Source of the DNA: Clostridium jeddahitimonense
GTDB taxonomy: Bacteria > Bacillota > Clostridia > Clostridiales > Clostridiaceae
DNA length: 64,000 bases
Direction of reading: 5' to 3'
NCBI GenBank assembly: GCA_000753455.2
Contig: LM994670.1
Location: forward strand, 3,469,250-3,533,249
In this document: in pieces, positions 61,922 through 64,000 of the stretch
Layout: each line of letters opens with the position of its first letter
Numbering within the stretch: the first letter of the stretch is position 1
Notes under the pieces: generated by a model
The model's input: only the letters and a program-made list of their open reading frames with translations
What the model was told of the DNA's origin: nothing
Database searches by the model: none
Made by a program: the position numbers and the translations under genes

Positions 61922-63748
61922 ATGAATAAATTTTTAAGAAAAGCTTCTATTTTATTATCACTTTGTATGATGACATCTTTAGCTGCTTGTACATCAAACA
62001 ATAACTCAGCTGTAAACGGTAATAATGCTACAACTGAATCTTCTTCTGAATGGGATAAAGAAGTAAATCTATTAGTAATCGGTGCTGGCGGTTCTGGTTT
62101 AACTGCCGCTGTTGAAGCTGCTACTAATGGAACTGAAAATATATTAGTAGTTGAAAAACTATCTTCAATTGGTGGAGTAACCGCTCTATCTCAAGGTGTT
62201 ATTGCTGGTTACGATACTCAAATAGCTAAAAAGCTTGGAGTTAATGTAACTAAAGAGGAACTATATGATATTTTAATGGGAAATGCTACTTATAGATTAG
62301 ATCCAAAATTAGCTTCTATAACTGTAGAAAAATCTGGAGAATCTATAGATTGGTTAATAGATACTGTTGGCGTTCCATTTGATGAAGAAATAAGAGTTGG
62401 ATATGGACCACTTCAAATGATGCACGTTATGACTGGTGGAGGAAATGCTATAGTTGAACCTTTCAAAAAGGCTTTAGAAGATAATAATGTTGAGCTTATG
62501 CTTGAAACTCCTGCTACTAAACTTTTAAAAGATGATAATGGAAATATCACTGGAGCTATTGTTGAAAACGAAGGTAAAGAGCTTAAAATTAAAGCTAAAG
62601 CTGTAGTTTTAGCTACTGGTGGATATGCTGGTAATAAAGATCTACCTGGATTGCTTAACCCTTCTTATCAAGGAATGTTACCTGTTGGATTTGCTGGGAA
62701 TACTGGTGATGGTTTAATTATGGGTAGTGATGTAGGTGCTGCAATTGGACATACTGATCACTTAATGGCTGTATTAAAAGATTACGAAATACTTTCAGAA
62801 AAGAATGGTAATTCAGCTACTGCTTCTGTAAGTGCTTATGTAAAAGCTGATAGCTTAATATTTGTTGGTGCTGATGCAAAAAGATTTATGGATGAAAAAG
62901 CTGCTGGATTTATGAGTCAAGAATTAAATCAACCAATATGGGATCAAATGAAAAAAGATGATATGCCATATGTTTGGGCAATTACTGATGCAAAAGGCTT
63001 AGAACAAACTAAATCTAAAAGAGGTTTAGACTTAGAATATATTACTGCTGATACTGTTGAAGATCTAGCTTCAAAAATGAACTTAGATCCATCAACATTA
63101 AAAGCTACTGTTGATGCTTGGAATACTTCTGCTACTAACGGTGTAGATGCTGACTTTAGGAGAACTGCTGGCTTAACTCAATTAGAAGCACCTTACTATG
63201 CTGTTGCTATAGCTCCTGCTCATATCATAACTTATGGTGGAGTTATCAGAAATGAAAATGCTGAAGTATTAAAAGCTGATGGCACTGTATTAAATGGATT
63301 ATTTGCTTGTGGTGAAGTTTCTGCAAACTCTGCATATATGGGATTCACTATTTCGAATGCTATAACTTGGGGTAGAATCGCAGGTGCAAGTGCTTCTGAC
63401 TACATCAAAAACGGTCCTAAAGCTCCTGTATCTGAAAATACTACTGAAGAAAAAGAAGAAGCTACTGCTGAATCTTTCTCATTCAACCCAGGTACTTATG
63501 AAGGTACTGCAAAAGGTAACGGTGGAGACTTAAAAGTTTCAGTTGTTGTAGATGAAACCTCAATAAAAGAAGTTACTGTTTTAGAACATTTAGAAACTGA
63601 AGGATTAGCTGATCCAGCTTTAGAAAAAGTCCCTACTGCAATTGTTTCAGAGCAATCATTATCAGTAGATACAGTTACTGGTGCAACAGTAACATCAAAT
63701 GCAATAATAGATGCTGTTAAATCAGCATTAGAAAGTGCAAAAAAATAA
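61922..63748 (+). CDS. Extracytoplasmic flavoprotein reductase lipoprotein (FAD + FMN-bind)
   Basis: 608 residues. Lipoprotein signal with lipobox LAAC (Cys22), Ser/Asn linker, FAD_binding_2 domain (about 45-500; GAGGSGLTAAVEAA and VVEKLSSIGG, ATGGYAG, GLFACGEVS), and a C-terminal FMN_bind domain (about 518-608) with the flavinylation motif DTVTGAT (Thr589), a target of ApbE. Such surface enzymes reduce acceptors such as fumarate or urocanate. The residues that bind fumarate in the family (a HHT and an NRLGG) are replaced by AHIIT and GFTISNA, so a different substrate is likely. GGGGG ribosome binding site. Confidence 0.88.
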   Translation: MNKFLRKASILLSLCMMTSLAACTSNNNSAVNGNNATTESSSEWDKEVNLLVIGAGGSGLTAAVEAATNGTENILVVEKLSSIGGVTALSQGVIAGYDTQIAKKLGVNVTKEELYDILMGNATYRLDPKLASITVEKSGESIDWLIDTVGVPFDEEIRVGYGPLQMMHVMTGGGNAIVEPFKKALEDNNVELMLETPATKLLKDDNGNITGAIVENEGKELKIKAKAVVLATGGYAGNKDLPGLLNPSYQGMLPVGFAGNTGDGLIMGSDVGAAIGHTDHLMAVLKDYEILSEKNGNSATASVSAYVKADSLIFVGADAKRFMDEKAAGFMSQELNQPIWDQMKKDDMPYVWAITDAKGLEQTKSKRGLDLEYITADTVEDLASKMNLDPSTLKATVDAWNTSATNGVDADFRRTAGLTQLEAPYYAVAIAPAHIITYGGVIRNENAEVLKADGTVLNGLFACGEVSANSAYMGFTISNAITWGRIAGASASDYIKNGPKAPVSENTTEEKEEATAESFSFNPGTYEGTAKGNGGDLKVSVVVDETSIKEVTVLEHLETEGLADPALEKVPTAIVSEQSLSVDTVTGATVTSNAIIDAVKSALESAKK

Positions 63749-63775
63749 ATTAGCCCCTAAAATCAATTAACATAA

Positions 63776-63818
63776 GAAAATCTCTACTAATCTTTTAAAA
63801 AGTTAGTAGAGATTTTTA
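63776..63818 (+). terminator. Terminator of the flavoprotein gene
   Basis: AAAATCTCTACTAA pairs with TTAGTAGAGATTTT around a 12-nt loop, then TTTTTATTT. It lies 28 bp past the stop and also suits the convergent gene. Confidence 0.82.
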
Positions 63819-63864
63819 TTTAATAAGTTGTTGCATTTTTCCTAATTACATATATCTCTTAAAT

Positions 63865-64000
63865 TTATCTATTACTATTATAAAGATAATCAATACTTTT
63901 CTTAAATCTTTCAAGCCCTTCCTTTAATTTAGAAAGAGGACAACCACAATTTAATCTTAGATACTTTTCACTACCATATACTTCGCCTTTCATTATCCCT
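63865..64000 (-). CDS. PLP-dependent cystathionine beta-lyase/aminotransferase (MalY/PatB type), 3' end
   Basis: The last ~44 residues of a gene cut by the right edge. The segment FGEKYLRLN-like (VYGSEKYLRLNCGCPLSK) followed by LKEGLERFKKSIDYLY is the typical C-terminus of MalY/PatB fold type I PLP enzymes, where the arginine of RLN binds the substrate carboxylate. Full identity needs the missing sequence. Confidence 0.72.
   Translation of the reverse strand, partial: GIMKGEVYGSEKYLRLNCGCPLSKLKEGLERFKKSIDYLYNSNR

Noticed and set aside
61922..63748. Annotation as a fumarate reductase
   Set aside because: The FAD and FMN domains fit, but the fumarate-binding His and Arg segments are not conserved, so only a general reductase call is made.
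1..64000. Insertion sequence, prophage, tRNA or CRISPR content
   Set aside because: No transposase, integrase, phage structural gene, cloverleaf or regular repeat-spacer array was recognised on either strand.

Overview
This is a low-GC (roughly 30% by eye) chromosomal window from a Clostridium sensu stricto-like Firmicute. The evidence is strong GGAGG-type ribosome binding sites, AGA/TTA-rich codon use, Gram-positive lipoproteins, and an LPXTG-anchored cell-wall glycosidase carrying CBM32/F5-8C, FIVAR, dockerin and cohesin modules, a style known from C. perfringens and gut relatives. I do not name the species. No rRNA, tRNA, CRISPR array or intact insertion sequence was seen. Most genes are on the minus strand.

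Layout. 1-2570: a PTS of the ascorbate (UlaA/UlaB) type, with EIIC cut by the left edge, and its BglG-type regulator that carries an EIIA domain. 2836-6349: an AraC regulator divergent from a membrane-bound alpha/beta hydrolase, and a thioredoxin-like lipoprotein. 6492-13121: a 2209-residue cell-wall GH31 glycosidase. 13703-20564: a sucrose regulon transcribed scrA-scrB-scrK-malL-scrR, with two identical LacI-type operators in front of scrA. 20771-23932: an AraC regulator divergent from a GH36 alpha-galactosidase, with paired direct repeats between them. 24-27.4 kb: a short-chain dehydrogenase, a degraded duplicate of a PHP phosphatase gene, a HAD phosphatase and the intact PHP gene. 27628-32932: a glycerol-3-phosphate/sugar ABC transporter (ugpC-A-E-B order) led by an alkaline-phosphatase-superfamily gene. 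It has PHO-box-like repeats upstream and a tandem hairpin array before the binding-protein gene. 33285-45069: a galactoside operon (binding protein, two permeases, GH2 beta-galactosidase, YesN/YesM-type two-component system, second GH36) with no ABC ATPase of its own. 45491-47461: a signal-less GH18 enzyme and an RpiR regulator.

47.8-52 kb is an accessory patch of small hypothetical, zinc-ribbon membrane and ClbS-like genes, with duplicated promoter pieces. 52081-59649 holds the most intriguing operon: a PTS EIIC, a small membrane protein, a MupG (DUF871) 6-phosphoglycosidase, a metal amidohydrolase, a DgaE-like PLP ammonia-lyase, a DgaF-like aldolase and a KDG kinase. A GntR/UTRA regulator and twin palindromic operators lie upstream. 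The set reads as a route for an imported amino-sugar-acid glycoside that ends in pyruvate and glyceraldehyde-3-phosphate. 59790-60281 is a decayed HEPN-MNT module. The right end has a small secreted protein, an AraC regulator divergent from an extracytoplasmic flavoprotein reductase lipoprotein, and the 3' end of a MalY/PatB-type lyase gene.

Taken together the window is a carbohydrate-scavenging region: surface glycan trimming, PTS and ABC uptake, cytoplasmic glycosidases, and a dedicated local regulator for almost every unit.
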